The notes under the pieces are model-generated. The model ran no database searches. It had not been told where the DNA came from and worked only from the letters and a program-made list of their open reading frames with translations. From Bacillota bacterium (GTDB taxonomy: Bacteria; Bacillota_I; Bacilli_A; RFN20; CAG-826): 64,000 nt of DNA. The stretch covers positions 186,001 to 250,000 of the forward strand of contig JAEWMX010000015.1 in the NCBI GenBank assembly GCA_023393065.1. The letters run 5' to 3'. The translations under genes were made by a program, and so were the position numbers. Shown here piece after piece: positions 17,469 through 25,968 of the stretch; the stretch's first letter is position 1, and every line of letters begins with the position of its first letter.

Positions 17469-20063
17469 ATGTCAAAAGTATACGTTATCGATGGTAACTC
17501 CTTGCTCTTTCGCGCTTATTACGCCACCGCTTATGGACCCAACGCCAAAGTTATGAGGACGAAAGACGGAGTGCCGACCAACGCCTTGTTTGCCTTTGGC
17601 AACATGATAAATAAAATCATCTCCTCTTTTAAAGGCGGGGAGCACATCATCGTCGGCTTTGACGTCGGTAAAAAAACATTTCGCAATGGCGAATATGAAG
17701 AATATAAAGCAAATCGGAAACCGACTGACGCCGATTTAGTCGTGCAGATGCCTCTCGCCCGCGAACTTTTAAAGTCGCTTGGCATTTTCGTCTACGAGCA
17801 GGAAGGCTATGAGGCCGATGATGTGTGCGGGACGATCGCGAAAGTGGCCAGCCACGCCGGACACCAAGTTATCGTCTATACATCCGATCGCGATTTCTTG
17901 CAGCTTATCGATCATAATATCGCCATTCACATCCTGAAGACGGGCATGTCAAACGTCATGGTGATGGATGAAGTGACAATGCCGCAGGAATATGGCATCT
18001 CGCCGGCGCAAATTCCCGACTATAAGGGGCTTCGTGGCGATGCGAGCGATAATCTGCCGGGCATTCCCGGAATCGGCGAGAAGACGGCGATTAAACTCTT
18101 GCAGGAATATGGCACCTTCGAAAAAATACTCGAAGAGGCAAAAAACATCAACGGAAAAGTCGGGGAAAACATCATCACCCATCAGAAAATCGGACAGCTC
18201 TCCAAGCGCTTGGCGACGATTAAAACGGATATCGACTTGCCCTTTACTCTCGATGATCTTCTATATCAAGGCTATGCCTTTGACCGCATCAATGAGTTCG
18301 GTCAGCGCTACGAGCTCAAGCAATTGCTCAATCGCCTACCGAGCAAGTACAAAATTGAAACAGAACGCGAACTTAAAATCGAGTATAAGAAGATGACGTC
18401 GATTCAGAGCATTGAGTTTTCCGATAGTATTTCCCTTTATGTCGATATGAAGGAAGAAAACTATTTTCGCACCTCGATTCTCGGTTTGGCTATAAGCGAT
18501 GGAACAAAGCATTATTATCTCGCTGCCGATGATGTCGTCCGTGACGAAAAATTAAAAGAATTGCTCAAAGACACGAAAATCGTTAAGTCGTGCTTCGATG
18601 TCAAAGCCACCACCATCGCCCTCCACCGTTTGGGCGTCTCCTTATGCGGTGTCGATTTCGATTTGCTCTTGGCCGCTTATCTCCTCGATTCATCGTTGAA
18701 GAACAATGTCGATTCAATTCTCAACTACTTCGGCGTTGACGCTCATGGTAAAGATGATCAGGAGCTGTCGCTCTTTGATGAATCAAACCCATTAAAGTCG
18801 GCAAAAGTCGCCTATTTGACGGCAAAACTCAAAAAACGCGTCCTTGATGAACTCAAAAAACACGGAGCCTTAGATCTTTATCAAGATGTCGAACTGCCGT
18901 TAGCTAACGTCTTGGCCAAGATGGAAATCGAAGGATTCCCGCTCGACGCAAAAGCCCTTGAACAAATCGGCGCGAACTATCGCGAGAGCCTCAAAACGCT
19001 GACGGCCGAGATATTTTCTCTGGCTGGCGAAGAGTTTAATATAAATTCGCCAAAACAGGTCGGTGAAATTCTTTTCAACAAACTCGGACTGCCGAGCAAC
19101 CGCAAAGATTCGACTTCAGTCGACGCCTTAAAAAGATTGGCCGACGATCATCTCATCGTCAGTAAAATACTCGAGTACCGCAAGTACGCTAAATTACTTT
19201 CGACATACATCGATGGCTTGGTCGTTCACATTCACGAAGACGGAAAACTCCACGCCATTTTTAATCAAGCTTTAACGACGACCGGACGCCTGTCTTCAAG
19301 CGAGCCTAACTTACAAAATATTTCGATACGCGATGAAGAGGGGCGCTTGATTCGCCAAGCGTTTTACTATCCTGATGAAGACTATCAAATCCTTTCTCTG
19401 GACTACTCGCAAATTGAACTTCGCATTCTCGCTTCGCTGAGTAAATGCCAATCGTTCATCGAGGTCTTTAATCGCGATGAAGACGTGCACGCCGCGACCG
19501 CCCGAGCCATCTTTAATGCAGACGACGATAATGCCCGAAGAAAAGCAAAAGCTGTCAATTTTGGAATAATCTACGGCATTTCCGATTGGGGCCTCGCCGA
19601 GCAGTTAGAAATTCCCCCAAAAGAAGCTAAAGCGATCATCGATGCTTTTTATAAGACATATCCAGAAGTCGGCGATTATCTTCAAGCGGTCGTCGATCAA
19701 GCTTTCAAAGATGGTTATGTCTCAACCCTTTTTGGCCGCCGCCGCTATCTTCGCGAGCTATACGATAGCAACTACCAAGTCCGCGAATTCGCTCGCCGCG
19801 CAGCGATGAATGCCCCAATTCAAGGCACGGCTGCCGACTTGATCAAGCTGGCGATGGTCAAAGTTCAAAATATGCTTGAGAAAAATAACTATAGGGCGCG
19901 CCTCGTCTTGCAAATTCACGACGAACTGCTCTTTAAAGTCCATGTTGATGAAATTGAGCAAGTGCGTCGCCAAATAAGCGATATCATGGAAAATGTCATC
20001 GCTCTTGATGTTAAATTAAAAGTCGATGGGGGCGTCGGTCGAACATGGTATGACGCCAAATAA
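17469..20063 (+). CDS. polA: DNA polymerase I
   Basis: 864 residues. The N-terminal 5' nuclease (1-290) has YKANRKPTD, EADDVCGT and GLRGDASDNLPGIPGIGEKTA. The middle 3'-5' exonuclease-like domain (about 310-470) has lost the DxE metal motif (VDMKEEN), so it should not proofread, as in Bacillus Pol I. The polymerase domain shows motif A SLDYSQIELRILA, motif B RRKAKAVNFGIIYG and motif C QIHDELLF. It fills gaps in repair and removes Okazaki primers. It is co-transcribed with dnaE and with the glycosylase gene 11 bases downstream. Confidence 0.97.
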   Translation: MSKVYVIDGNSLLFRAYYATAYGPNAKVMRTKDGVPTNALFAFGNMINKIISSFKGGEHIIVGFDVGKKTFRNGEYEEYKANRKPTDADLVVQMPLARELLKSLGIFVYEQEGYEADDVCGTIAKVASHAGHQVIVYTSDRDFLQLIDHNIAIHILKTGMSNVMVMDEVTMPQEYGISPAQIPDYKGLRGDASDNLPGIPGIGEKTAIKLLQEYGTFEKILEEAKNINGKVGENIITHQKIGQLSKRLATIKTDIDLPFTLDDLLYQGYAFDRINEFGQRYELKQLLNRLPSKYKIETERELKIEYKKMTSIQSIEFSDSISLYVDMKEENYFRTSILGLAISDGTKHYYLAADDVVRDEKLKELLKDTKIVKSCFDVKATTIALHRLGVSLCGVDFDLLLAAYLLDSSLKNNVDSILNYFGVDAHGKDDQELSLFDESNPLKSAKVAYLTAKLKKRVLDELKKHGALDLYQDVELPLANVLAKMEIEGFPLDAKALEQIGANYRESLKTLTAEIFSLAGEEFNINSPKQVGEILFNKLGLPSNRKDSTSVDALKRLADDHLIVSKILEYRKYAKLLSTYIDGLVVHIHEDGKLHAIFNQALTTTGRLSSSEPNLQNISIRDEEGRLIRQAFYYPDEDYQILSLDYSQIELRILASLSKCQSFIEVFNRDEDVHAATARAIFNADDDNARRKAKAVNFGIIYGISDWGLAEQLEIPPKEAKAIIDAFYKTYPEVGDYLQAVVDQAFKDGYVSTLFGRRRYLRELYDSNYQVREFARRAAMNAPIQGTAADLIKLAMVKVQNMLEKNNYRARLVLQIHDELLFKVHVDEIEQVRRQISDIMENVIALDVKLKVDGGVGRTWYDAK

Positions 20064-20074
20064 AGGAAAGATGT

Positions 20075-21475
20075 ATGCCTGAATTACCAGAAGTTGAAAC
20101 AATCAAAAATATCCTTCTAAAATTTGTCCTTGAAAAGCGAATTCGCGATGTTATAGTCCTCAATCGAAATACGATTGAAGGCGATCATCTCGCTTTTAGC
20201 GAGAATTTGCGAGGCAAGACGATCAAGTCCCTTTCTCGCATCGGCAAGTTTCTCATCTTTCACCTCGATGAAGACATCGTTTTTCTATCACATCTGCGCA
20301 TGGAAGGCAAATATTTTTTTCACGACCATTTACTGAGTGATTACGATAAGCACGCCTGTGTCATTTTCATCTTTTCTGATGGCACCGTCCTCGAATATAA
20401 CGATACGCGAAAATTTGGTCTGATGAAGCTAGCGACCGCTACTAGTTATCGAAGCTCTCCCCCTCTTTCAAATCTCGGCCCCGAACCTTTTGCCGTGCAA
20501 GACAAGCGACAATTACTGATGAAATTAGCGAGAAAATCGCTGCCGATAAAAGCTGTTTTGCTCGACCAGGCCTTTCTCGCCGGTCTTGGAAACATCTATG
20601 TCGACGAAGTTCTATATCTGACGCAAATTCATCCGGAGACGCCGGCAAAACTTATAAATTCCGAACAGCTCGATTATATAATCGAGGCAAGTGTCAAAGT
20701 CCTGACAATGGCTATTCAAAGCGGCGGTTCCACCATTCGTAGCTACCATCCCAGCCAAGGAATTGACGGCGGCTTTCAGACCAAGCTCAATGCCTATGGA
20801 AAAGAGAATTTGCCGTGCCCCCGCTGCAATCATTCCTTACGCAAGATTTTTGTCGGTGGGCGCGGAACGACGTATTGCCCAAAGTGCCAGAAGAATCCTT
20901 CTCTGCCCTATGTCCTCGGCATCACCGGACCGATCGGTTCGGGCAAATCGGCGGTTCTTCAATTCTTTTCCGAAAATGGATATTTGACCCTGAGTGGAGA
21001 TGCCATCGTTAAAAATCTATATGAAGATGCCAAGGTTCGCTCGCTCATCATCAAACTCTTCGGGCCCAACGTCGTCCCCGAAGACGGGAGGCTCGATAAG
21101 CGTTTTATCGTCGAAACTATCATCGCTGATCCTAACAAAAAGCGGCGTCTTGAAAAGATTTTGCATCCTCGCGTCGAAGACATCGTTGTCAAATCGATTA
21201 AAGAGGCACCAAAAAGTTCCAAAATCGCCATTGAGATGCCACTGCTTTTTGAAGCTAAACTCGACGACTATTGCGATGAGACAATTTATGTTGACATCAC
21301 CACTGCCGTTCAGAAAAAGAGGTTGTCCGTGCGAAGTATCCCCTTCGAGACGCTCCGCGCCCTCAACAGCGGTTTTGACGCTCAGCGCAATAAAGAAAAG
21401 GCGACGTATGTCATCGACAATTCGTCAACCTTGAAGAAATTGCATTCCCAACTCAAAAAAATCGTTCGTCAGTAG
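20075..21475 (+). CDS. mutM-coaE: Fusion of formamidopyrimidine-DNA glycosylase and dephospho-CoA kinase
   Basis: One 466-residue frame holds two complete enzymes. Residues 1-272 are Fpg/MutM: PELPEVETI with the catalytic Pro2 and Glu3, the SRIGKFLIF lysine, HLRMEGKYF, the H2TH helix GLGNIYVDEVLYL and a C4 zinc finger (Cys248, 251, 268, 271). After a linker of about six residues, CoaE begins at residue 279 with YVLGITG, a P-loop GPIGSGKS (285-292), HPRVED, EMPLLFEAK and QKKRLSVR. MutM removes 8-oxoguanine from DNA; CoaE makes CoA from dephospho-CoA. In B. subtilis the genes are neighbours but separate. No in-frame ATG or ribosome site is seen at the junction, so this appears to be a true fusion. 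Its end overlaps the dnaI end by seven bases. Confidence 0.93.
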   Translation: MPELPEVETIKNILLKFVLEKRIRDVIVLNRNTIEGDHLAFSENLRGKTIKSLSRIGKFLIFHLDEDIVFLSHLRMEGKYFFHDHLLSDYDKHACVIFIFSDGTVLEYNDTRKFGLMKLATATSYRSSPPLSNLGPEPFAVQDKRQLLMKLARKSLPIKAVLLDQAFLAGLGNIYVDEVLYLTQIHPETPAKLINSEQLDYIIEASVKVLTMAIQSGGSTIRSYHPSQGIDGGFQTKLNAYGKENLPCPRCNHSLRKIFVGGRGTTYCPKCQKNPSLPYVLGITGPIGSGKSAVLQFFSENGYLTLSGDAIVKNLYEDAKVRSLIIKLFGPNVVPEDGRLDKRFIVETIIADPNKKRRLEKILHPRVEDIVVKSIKEAPKSSKIAIEMPLLFEAKLDDYCDETIYVDITTAVQKKRLSVRSIPFETLRALNSGFDAQRNKEKATYVIDNSSTLKKLHSQLKKIVRQ

Positions 21476-22365
21476 ACGGATACTCCGCTTAAATCAAATT
21501 CGTCTTCGGCCATTTCCTTGAGCAGCCGAGACAATTGCTTGGCTCGTATTCCCCCGGCTTTACTGGTGTCGTACAACTGCCCGATTTCATTGATTGAAAA
21601 ATCGCTCGTAAAAAAGGTCAACCGTTGATTCTTGGCTCTCTCGATGAGAATCGGCAAGACAATCGTATCGCGGATAAAATCGTTTTTATATTCATTGCCA
21701 AAATCATCCATTACAAGTAATGGAACATTGGATAATTCGACGATTTTCTTGGCAAAGGCGCTCTTGTCGCTAAAAGATAGATCATTGAGTTCTTTGATGC
21801 GATTCGCGCAGTTGATGAAAGCCGCCGGCTTTTTGGTGATGGCGATAAAATCATTGACTAAAGTCGCCATGAGAAATGATTTTCCGACGCGGTGGCCGCC
21901 GCGGGAGTAAATCCACCGCACTGCTTCACCTTGCAAGAGAAGGCTAAAAACTTTGATGATGCGATTCCTCTCGACCGTCTTATCGATCAACTTGAGTGTG
22001 GATTCCTTCCATTCATCGGGAAAATCGGCATAGATGTATTTGCTGTCTATTTCGATGCGCTTTAAAATTTTGTCGCAAGGGGCAAAAGAGCGTTCGATGA
22101 TGCCGTCGTCGTTGATGAGGCGAAGTTGCAGGTGAGGTGTCGCTTTGCGACAGTTATCGACGCCTGGACATTTTCGGCAATAGTCATAATCTTCTTTAAA
22201 GGCGATGAACTTTGAAATATTCTCGCGCACAACCTTCAGAGTGGGATTCACCGTCTGCTTGATAACTTCATAAACTTCGACATCCTTGCGCAGTTCGTCG
22301 ATCATCTCGTCAATATAGTTGTCGAGTTCCGTCTTTTCAAAAAACGGCACTTTAATTTTATCCAT
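21469..22365 (-). CDS. dnaI: Primosomal helicase loader DnaI
   Basis: 298 residues. The N-terminal domain carries a cysteine cluster (YCRKCPGVDNCRK, about residue 62) that matches the zinc-binding helicase-interaction domain. The C-terminal AAA+ domain has Walker A GGHRVGKS (about 158) and Walker B LLVMDDFG (about 216), plus an arginine near the end. DnaI loads the replicative helicase DnaC onto DNA with DnaB and DnaD. It follows dnaB by four bases with AAGGA before the ATG. The dnaB-dnaI pair is inverted relative to polA-mutM-coaE compared with B. subtilis. Confidence 0.93.
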   Translation of the reverse strand: MDKIKVPFFEKTELDNYIDEMIDELRKDVEVYEVIKQTVNPTLKVVRENISKFIAFKEDYDYCRKCPGVDNCRKATPHLQLRLINDDGIIERSFAPCDKILKRIEIDSKYIYADFPDEWKESTLKLIDKTVERNRIIKVFSLLLQGEAVRWIYSRGGHRVGKSFLMATLVNDFIAITKKPAAFINCANRIKELNDLSFSDKSAFAKKIVELSNVPLLVMDDFGNEYKNDFIRDTIVLPILIERAKNQRLTFFTSDFSINEIGQLYDTSKAGGIRAKQLSRLLKEMAEDEFDLSGVSVY

Positions 22366-22369
22366 TTCG

Positions 22370-23623
22370 TCAATCCTTTTTCGATTCGATCGAGGCCAAG
22401 ATCATCTCTAGTTCGGCATCGCTGATTTCTTCTTCTTTTATTTTATCATCACTAGCCTCGCTTTTGATATGCGCTGGTTTGCTCGCCTTCCATCCGGCGT
22501 TGATCTTGTTGAGGTAATTCATCGTGTCGATGACGGTCGTGACATTTTCGCGAGCGAGTGAAGACGCGATCTTTTCAATGTACTTTCGCGATAAGACATT
22601 GTTGGCTTTGGCAAGGACATAATCAACTAGGGCGTTGATGACGCCGTTAGAGAAGCCGTAGTTCTTGGATAGATCATCGACGATATCTAAGTCGGCCCGG
22701 CTCGGGACGGTGTTGTTCTGTTTGATGCGCAGGTAATCGCCGGGCGCCATCACATCCATGAGTTTGATTTTGCTGGCGAGTTCGCTGCTACTTGTAACGC
22801 GGCTCTTCTCGCCTTTGTTCTTGCGATGCAAGAAAGGAAATTTGACTTCTTCTTTAGCCCGATCTGAAACGCGTTGGAAATTAATGCGCTGCGCCTTGTT
22901 ATCGGGTTCAAAAGCGTCGATGACAATCTCGGCCATCGTCGCTTCATCAAGGGAGAAGAGCGCAGCTAATCTCTCAACTTCCTTCAAATCTTTTTTAAGC
23001 AGTGTTTCGCGCTTTATTTGCCCATGCTTTTCAAGGTGACTATAGAAAGCGTCAAAATCAAATGAAGTTTCGACGCGACCGGATTTTCGTCCTTTGACAT
23101 CGACTTTCAAATCCTTGCGAAAAGCCGGATTATCAAAGTCGGGACTAAACGTATCGACAAATGAAGAAGTGATATCGTCAAATCCCTTCGTCTGAAAATC
23201 GACTTTATATGTCATAGCCAACCGTTTCGCTTCTTTTTCTCCGACATACTTGATTAGCAAACCTTTAAAGAGGACATCATCGAAAAACTCGCGGGGCGAT
23301 TTCGGCGCATAAAGGACATAGATGTAATAGCGAAGGCCACTTTCTTCTTTGAAGAAGGTGCGGATTAAGCCCACGGCTTCTAAAGCGCGGCGAGCGGTCA
23401 AGAATTCGCCGGCTGAGATTTGCATTTTATTAAAGAGATGGGCGTGATCAAAAGTGTCGATATCGAGAGCTTTGACCTTCTCATAAAAAAGCGCGAGAAA
23501 GGCGGCGATGCTCTTGTGTCCGATCAGCGGTTGATAGAGTTCGCACAACACTTCGCGGTCGACATCGCTAATAAGAGATGCAAACCTCGTCTCGTAATAA
23601 TCTTTTTCGCTAATATATTCCAT
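22370..23623 (-). CDS. dnaB: Replication initiation / membrane attachment protein DnaB (Bacillus type)
   Basis: 417 residues from the ATG at 23623 (MEYISEKDYYETR). The frame extends to a GTG at 23644, but AGGTAAAG lies at the right distance for 23623. It has the two-part winged-helix DnaB/DnaD layout: an N-terminal domain (1-180, with SDVDREVLCELYQPLIGHKS) and a C-terminal DnaD-like domain (about 280-390) with YGFSNGVINALVDYVL. In Bacilli this protein works with DnaD and DnaI to load the helicase at oriC and at stalled forks. It is not related to E. coli DnaB helicase. An acidic Lys-Glu tail ends the protein. Confidence 0.88.
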   Translation of the reverse strand: MEYISEKDYYETRFASLISDVDREVLCELYQPLIGHKSIAAFLALFYEKVKALDIDTFDHAHLFNKMQISAGEFLTARRALEAVGLIRTFFKEESGLRYYIYVLYAPKSPREFFDDVLFKGLLIKYVGEKEAKRLAMTYKVDFQTKGFDDITSSFVDTFSPDFDNPAFRKDLKVDVKGRKSGRVETSFDFDAFYSHLEKHGQIKRETLLKKDLKEVERLAALFSLDEATMAEIVIDAFEPDNKAQRINFQRVSDRAKEEVKFPFLHRKNKGEKSRVTSSSELASKIKLMDVMAPGDYLRIKQNNTVPSRADLDIVDDLSKNYGFSNGVINALVDYVLAKANNVLSRKYIEKIASSLARENVTTVIDTMNYLNKINAGWKASKPAHIKSEASDDKIKEEEISDAELEMILASIESKKD

Positions 23624-23646
23624 CTTCTTTACCTGACATGTCACAA

Positions 23647-23655
23647 ATTATAGCA
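23647..23655 (-). promoter_or_regulatory. Extended -10 promoter of dnaB-dnaI
   Basis: TGC-TATAAT on the minus strand (23655-23647). The predicted start, seven bases on, leaves a leader of only about 16 bases before the ATG at 23623, just enough to hold AGGTAAAG. Confidence 0.6.
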
Positions 23656-23861
23656 TAGAAAAACGGGATATTGAATCAAAAATGCCGACGGCATCGCTAC
23701 TTTTTACACTATTGTGAATAGTTTTCCACCGCGCTAATAACGAAACAATCACGATGCAATCGGCATTTGTTGCAAGCAAATCGCAGAAAGGCTTGGTTTT
23801 CCACAAATTCATGTAATCGTTTTCAGCTAGATAAAATCCATACTTTTTGTCTTTTTTCATA

Positions 23862-23867
23862 TATAAT
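23862..23867 (+). promoter_or_regulatory. -10 box of pfkA-glk
   Basis: TATAAT at 23862-23867 lies 29 bases before the pfkA ATG; no convincing -35 is seen. GAGGTGAT is the ribosome site. The rest of the 273-base gap between dnaB and pfkA holds the divergent dnaB promoter and nothing else I can name. Confidence 0.5.
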
Positions 23868-23896
23868 GAATAAGAAGCAATAGAGGTGATTTTAGT

Positions 23897-24862
23897 ATGG
23901 TTAAACGCGTTGGTGTCTTGACATCTGGCGGCGATGCCCCGGGTATGAATGCCGCGGTTCGGGCTATCGTTCGCTCGGGATTAAAAAACGGCCTGGAGAT
24001 GTTCGTAATCTACGAAGGATACAAAGGCCTAATTGAAGGTAATATTGAAAAAGTCGATCGCAACTTTGTCAGCGACATCATCAATCGCGGCGGAACGATT
24101 CTAAAAAGTGCTCGTTCGCGAGAATTTAAAGAGGAAGCCGCTCGTCGAATCGGCGTCGACCAACTCAAAGACTTTGGCATCGATACCTTGATCGTCATCG
24201 GTGGCGATGGGACTTATATGGGTGCCAAAAAACTCTCAGAACTTGGAATTAATTGCATCGGATTGCCCGGAACAATCGATAACGACTTGGCTTCAAGCGA
24301 TTTTACAATCGGCTTTGACACAGCTTTAAATACGATTTGCGAATGCGTCGACAAATTACGTGATACGACCGCCTCTCATCAGCGTTGCACGATTATCGAA
24401 GTGATGGGCAATAAGTGCGGAGATCTCGCTTTATATTCAGGTGTCGCCGAAGGCGTGGAGATGATCATCACACCTGAACACCCTTATACTGAAAGTGAGA
24501 TCATGGAGCGGATTAAATCGCTGGGGACCGGTAAGAAAAAGCACTCGCTAATCATCGTTAGCGAGAAGGTTTTTCCTAACGTTATTTCTTTTGCCGAAAA
24601 AGTCACTCAAGAAACGGGGTTTGAAACGAGAGCGGAAGTGTTGGGGCGCCTGCAAAGAGGCGGTTCACCTTCGGCCTACGATCGCATTTTGGCGACGAGG
24701 ATGGGCGTCTATGCCATCGAAATAATCGTCAGCGGCGTCCGCAATGTCGTCGTCGGCGTGGTCAATGGCAAAATTGTCCACTACACCTTTGATGAAGCTT
24801 TCGCTCTCCCGCGTAAAGACCAAGATGATATCTATCGTCTCATCAGCATGGTGAACAGATAA
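23897..24862 (+). CDS. pfkA: ATP-dependent 6-phosphofructokinase
   Basis: 321 residues, the standard bacterial PfkA size. TSGGDAPGMNAAVRA is at the N-terminus and VIGGDGTYMGA near residue 101. The glycine after GGD points to ATP as phosphate donor; PPi enzymes have Asp there. The substrate loop is PGTIDNDL and the effector region includes LGRLQRGGSPSAYDR. It catalyses the committed step of glycolysis. The glucokinase gene follows by two bases. A second, PPi-type enzyme is encoded at 63363. Confidence 0.96.
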   Translation: MVKRVGVLTSGGDAPGMNAAVRAIVRSGLKNGLEMFVIYEGYKGLIEGNIEKVDRNFVSDIINRGGTILKSARSREFKEEAARRIGVDQLKDFGIDTLIVIGGDGTYMGAKKLSELGINCIGLPGTIDNDLASSDFTIGFDTALNTICECVDKLRDTTASHQRCTIIEVMGNKCGDLALYSGVAEGVEMIITPEHPYTESEIMERIKSLGTGKKKHSLIIVSEKVFPNVISFAEKVTQETGFETRAEVLGRLQRGGSPSAYDRILATRMGVYAIEIIVSGVRNVVVGVVNGKIVHYTFDEAFALPRKDQDDIYRLISMVNR

Positions 24863-24864
24863 AA

Positions 24865-25716
24865 ATGAACGATCAAAAAATGATAATCAGTGCCGATATC
24901 GGCGGAACCAATTCGCGCTTCGCTCTCGTCAATCAAGATTACGAAATTGTCAGGAGCGTTTCGCGGCGCACAATCCTCTATAAAAAAGATGAATTTGTCG
25001 CTTCAATCATCGTGGCGATAAGAGATTTGGGCGGCGATTTTAAAAATATCGTCGGTCTTTCTCTGGGAATTCCTGGTCCGATCAACGAAGGCGGCTATGT
25101 CGTCGATCTGCCAAATATACATATAAAAGATATTCCTCTTGGCGATATTCTTCGCCAAGAATTCGGATTGCCAGTCTTTGTCCGCAACGACGCTGAAATG
25201 GCGTGTTTTGCCGAAGCTTCCTTAGGCAGCGGCAAAAGCTACCAGAGAGTTTTTTTCATTACGATTTCGACCGGATTGGGGGGAGCGCTCGTCGTCGACA
25301 AAAGCTTCAAAGAGACGCCGTTTGAGATCGGACATACTCCTTATGTTTACAAAGGCGAAAAAAAATTCTATGAATATTTCGCGAGCGGAACCGGCTTGGC
25401 AAATCTTGCACAAATTTATGATTTAGATATCAAAAACAGCTCGCATTTTTTTGAACTCGTCGTCGCCAAAGACAAAAAGGCACTCATCATCTATCAAGAG
25501 TGGTTATCAATCCTCAGCGATTTCTTAAATTACATCAAAAGCCATTATCATCCCGATATCATCGCCATCACCGGCGGCGTCTTTAATTCCAAAGATGTCT
25601 TTTGGGATGATTTGACCAAGCGACACCCTGATCTTAATCTCCAAGAATGTTATTTCTTTCAAAATGCCGGGATTATCGGTTCAGCTAGCTATGGTTTTAC
25701 CATGTTAAATAATTGA
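24865..25716 (+). CDS. ROK-family sugar kinase, probably glucokinase
   Basis: 283 residues. SADIGGTNSRFALV is the N-terminal phosphate-binding loop, LSLGIPGPI and VRNDAEMACFAE the sugar-binding blocks (the Asn-Asp pair includes the catalytic Asp), and STGLGGALVV the second phosphate loop. After EIGHTPY the usual ROK zinc cluster CxCGxxGC is absent (YKGEKKFYEYFASG), so the protein should not bind structural zinc. Pairing with pfkA suggests glucose or another hexose enters glycolysis here. It has almost no ribosome site of its own and is probably coupled to pfkA. Its stop codon lies inside the -35 box of the thrS promoter. Confidence 0.88.
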   Translation: MNDQKMIISADIGGTNSRFALVNQDYEIVRSVSRRTILYKKDEFVASIIVAIRDLGGDFKNIVGLSLGIPGPINEGGYVVDLPNIHIKDIPLGDILRQEFGLPVFVRNDAEMACFAEASLGSGKSYQRVFFITISTGLGGALVVDKSFKETPFEIGHTPYVYKGEKKFYEYFASGTGLANLAQIYDLDIKNSSHFFELVVAKDKKALIIYQEWLSILSDFLNYIKSHYHPDIIAITGGVFNSKDVFWDDLTKRHPDLNLQECYFFQNAGIIGSASYGFTMLNN

Positions 25717-25741
25717 CTAAACTTAAATTAGTCAATATACT
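25713..25741 (+). promoter_or_regulatory. Promoter of thrS with inverted repeat in the spacer
   Basis: TTGACT (25713-25718), 17 bases, TATACT (25736-25741). The glk stop codon sits within the -35 box. TTGACTAA-ACTTAAA-TTAGTCAA (25713-25735) is a perfect 8+8 inverted repeat running from the -35 box to the base before the -10 box. It may be an operator, or a weak end hairpin for glk. Confidence 0.8.
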
Positions 25742-25747
25742 TGTAAG

Positions 25748-25950
25748 CGCAACGATGAAGACATGTCGCTTGTTCTTATCCGCTTAGAGAAGAAACCGCT
25801 GGGTGAAAGGTTTCTGGAGGGAACGGCGAAACCACTTCTGAGCTTCCAATGATAAATCGGACGTCCCTCGCGTTAAGAGAATTGAGTGCATATCAAAGAT
25901 ATGAATTAGGGTGGTACCACGTGAAAGCGTCCTTAAGATGGGCGTTTTTT
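25748..25950 (+). promoter_or_regulatory. T-box leader of thrS (Thr specifier)
   Basis: The T-box AGGGTGGTACCACG is at 25908-25921. The specifier context GGCGAA-ACC-ACTTCTGAG puts a threonine ACC codon at 25831-25833, followed by A. A terminator follows: GCGTCC (25927-25932) pairs with GGGCGT, and six T residues end near 25950. Uncharged tRNA(Thr) should promote read-through into thrS. Confidence 0.95.
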
Positions 25951-25968
25951 ATTTAAAAGGAGCAAGTT

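Noticed and set aside
23648..23860. Open frame of 70 codons on the minus strand before dnaB
   Set aside because: It crosses the dnaB promoter, has no ribosome site and its product looks like nothing natural; ordinary intergenic DNA.
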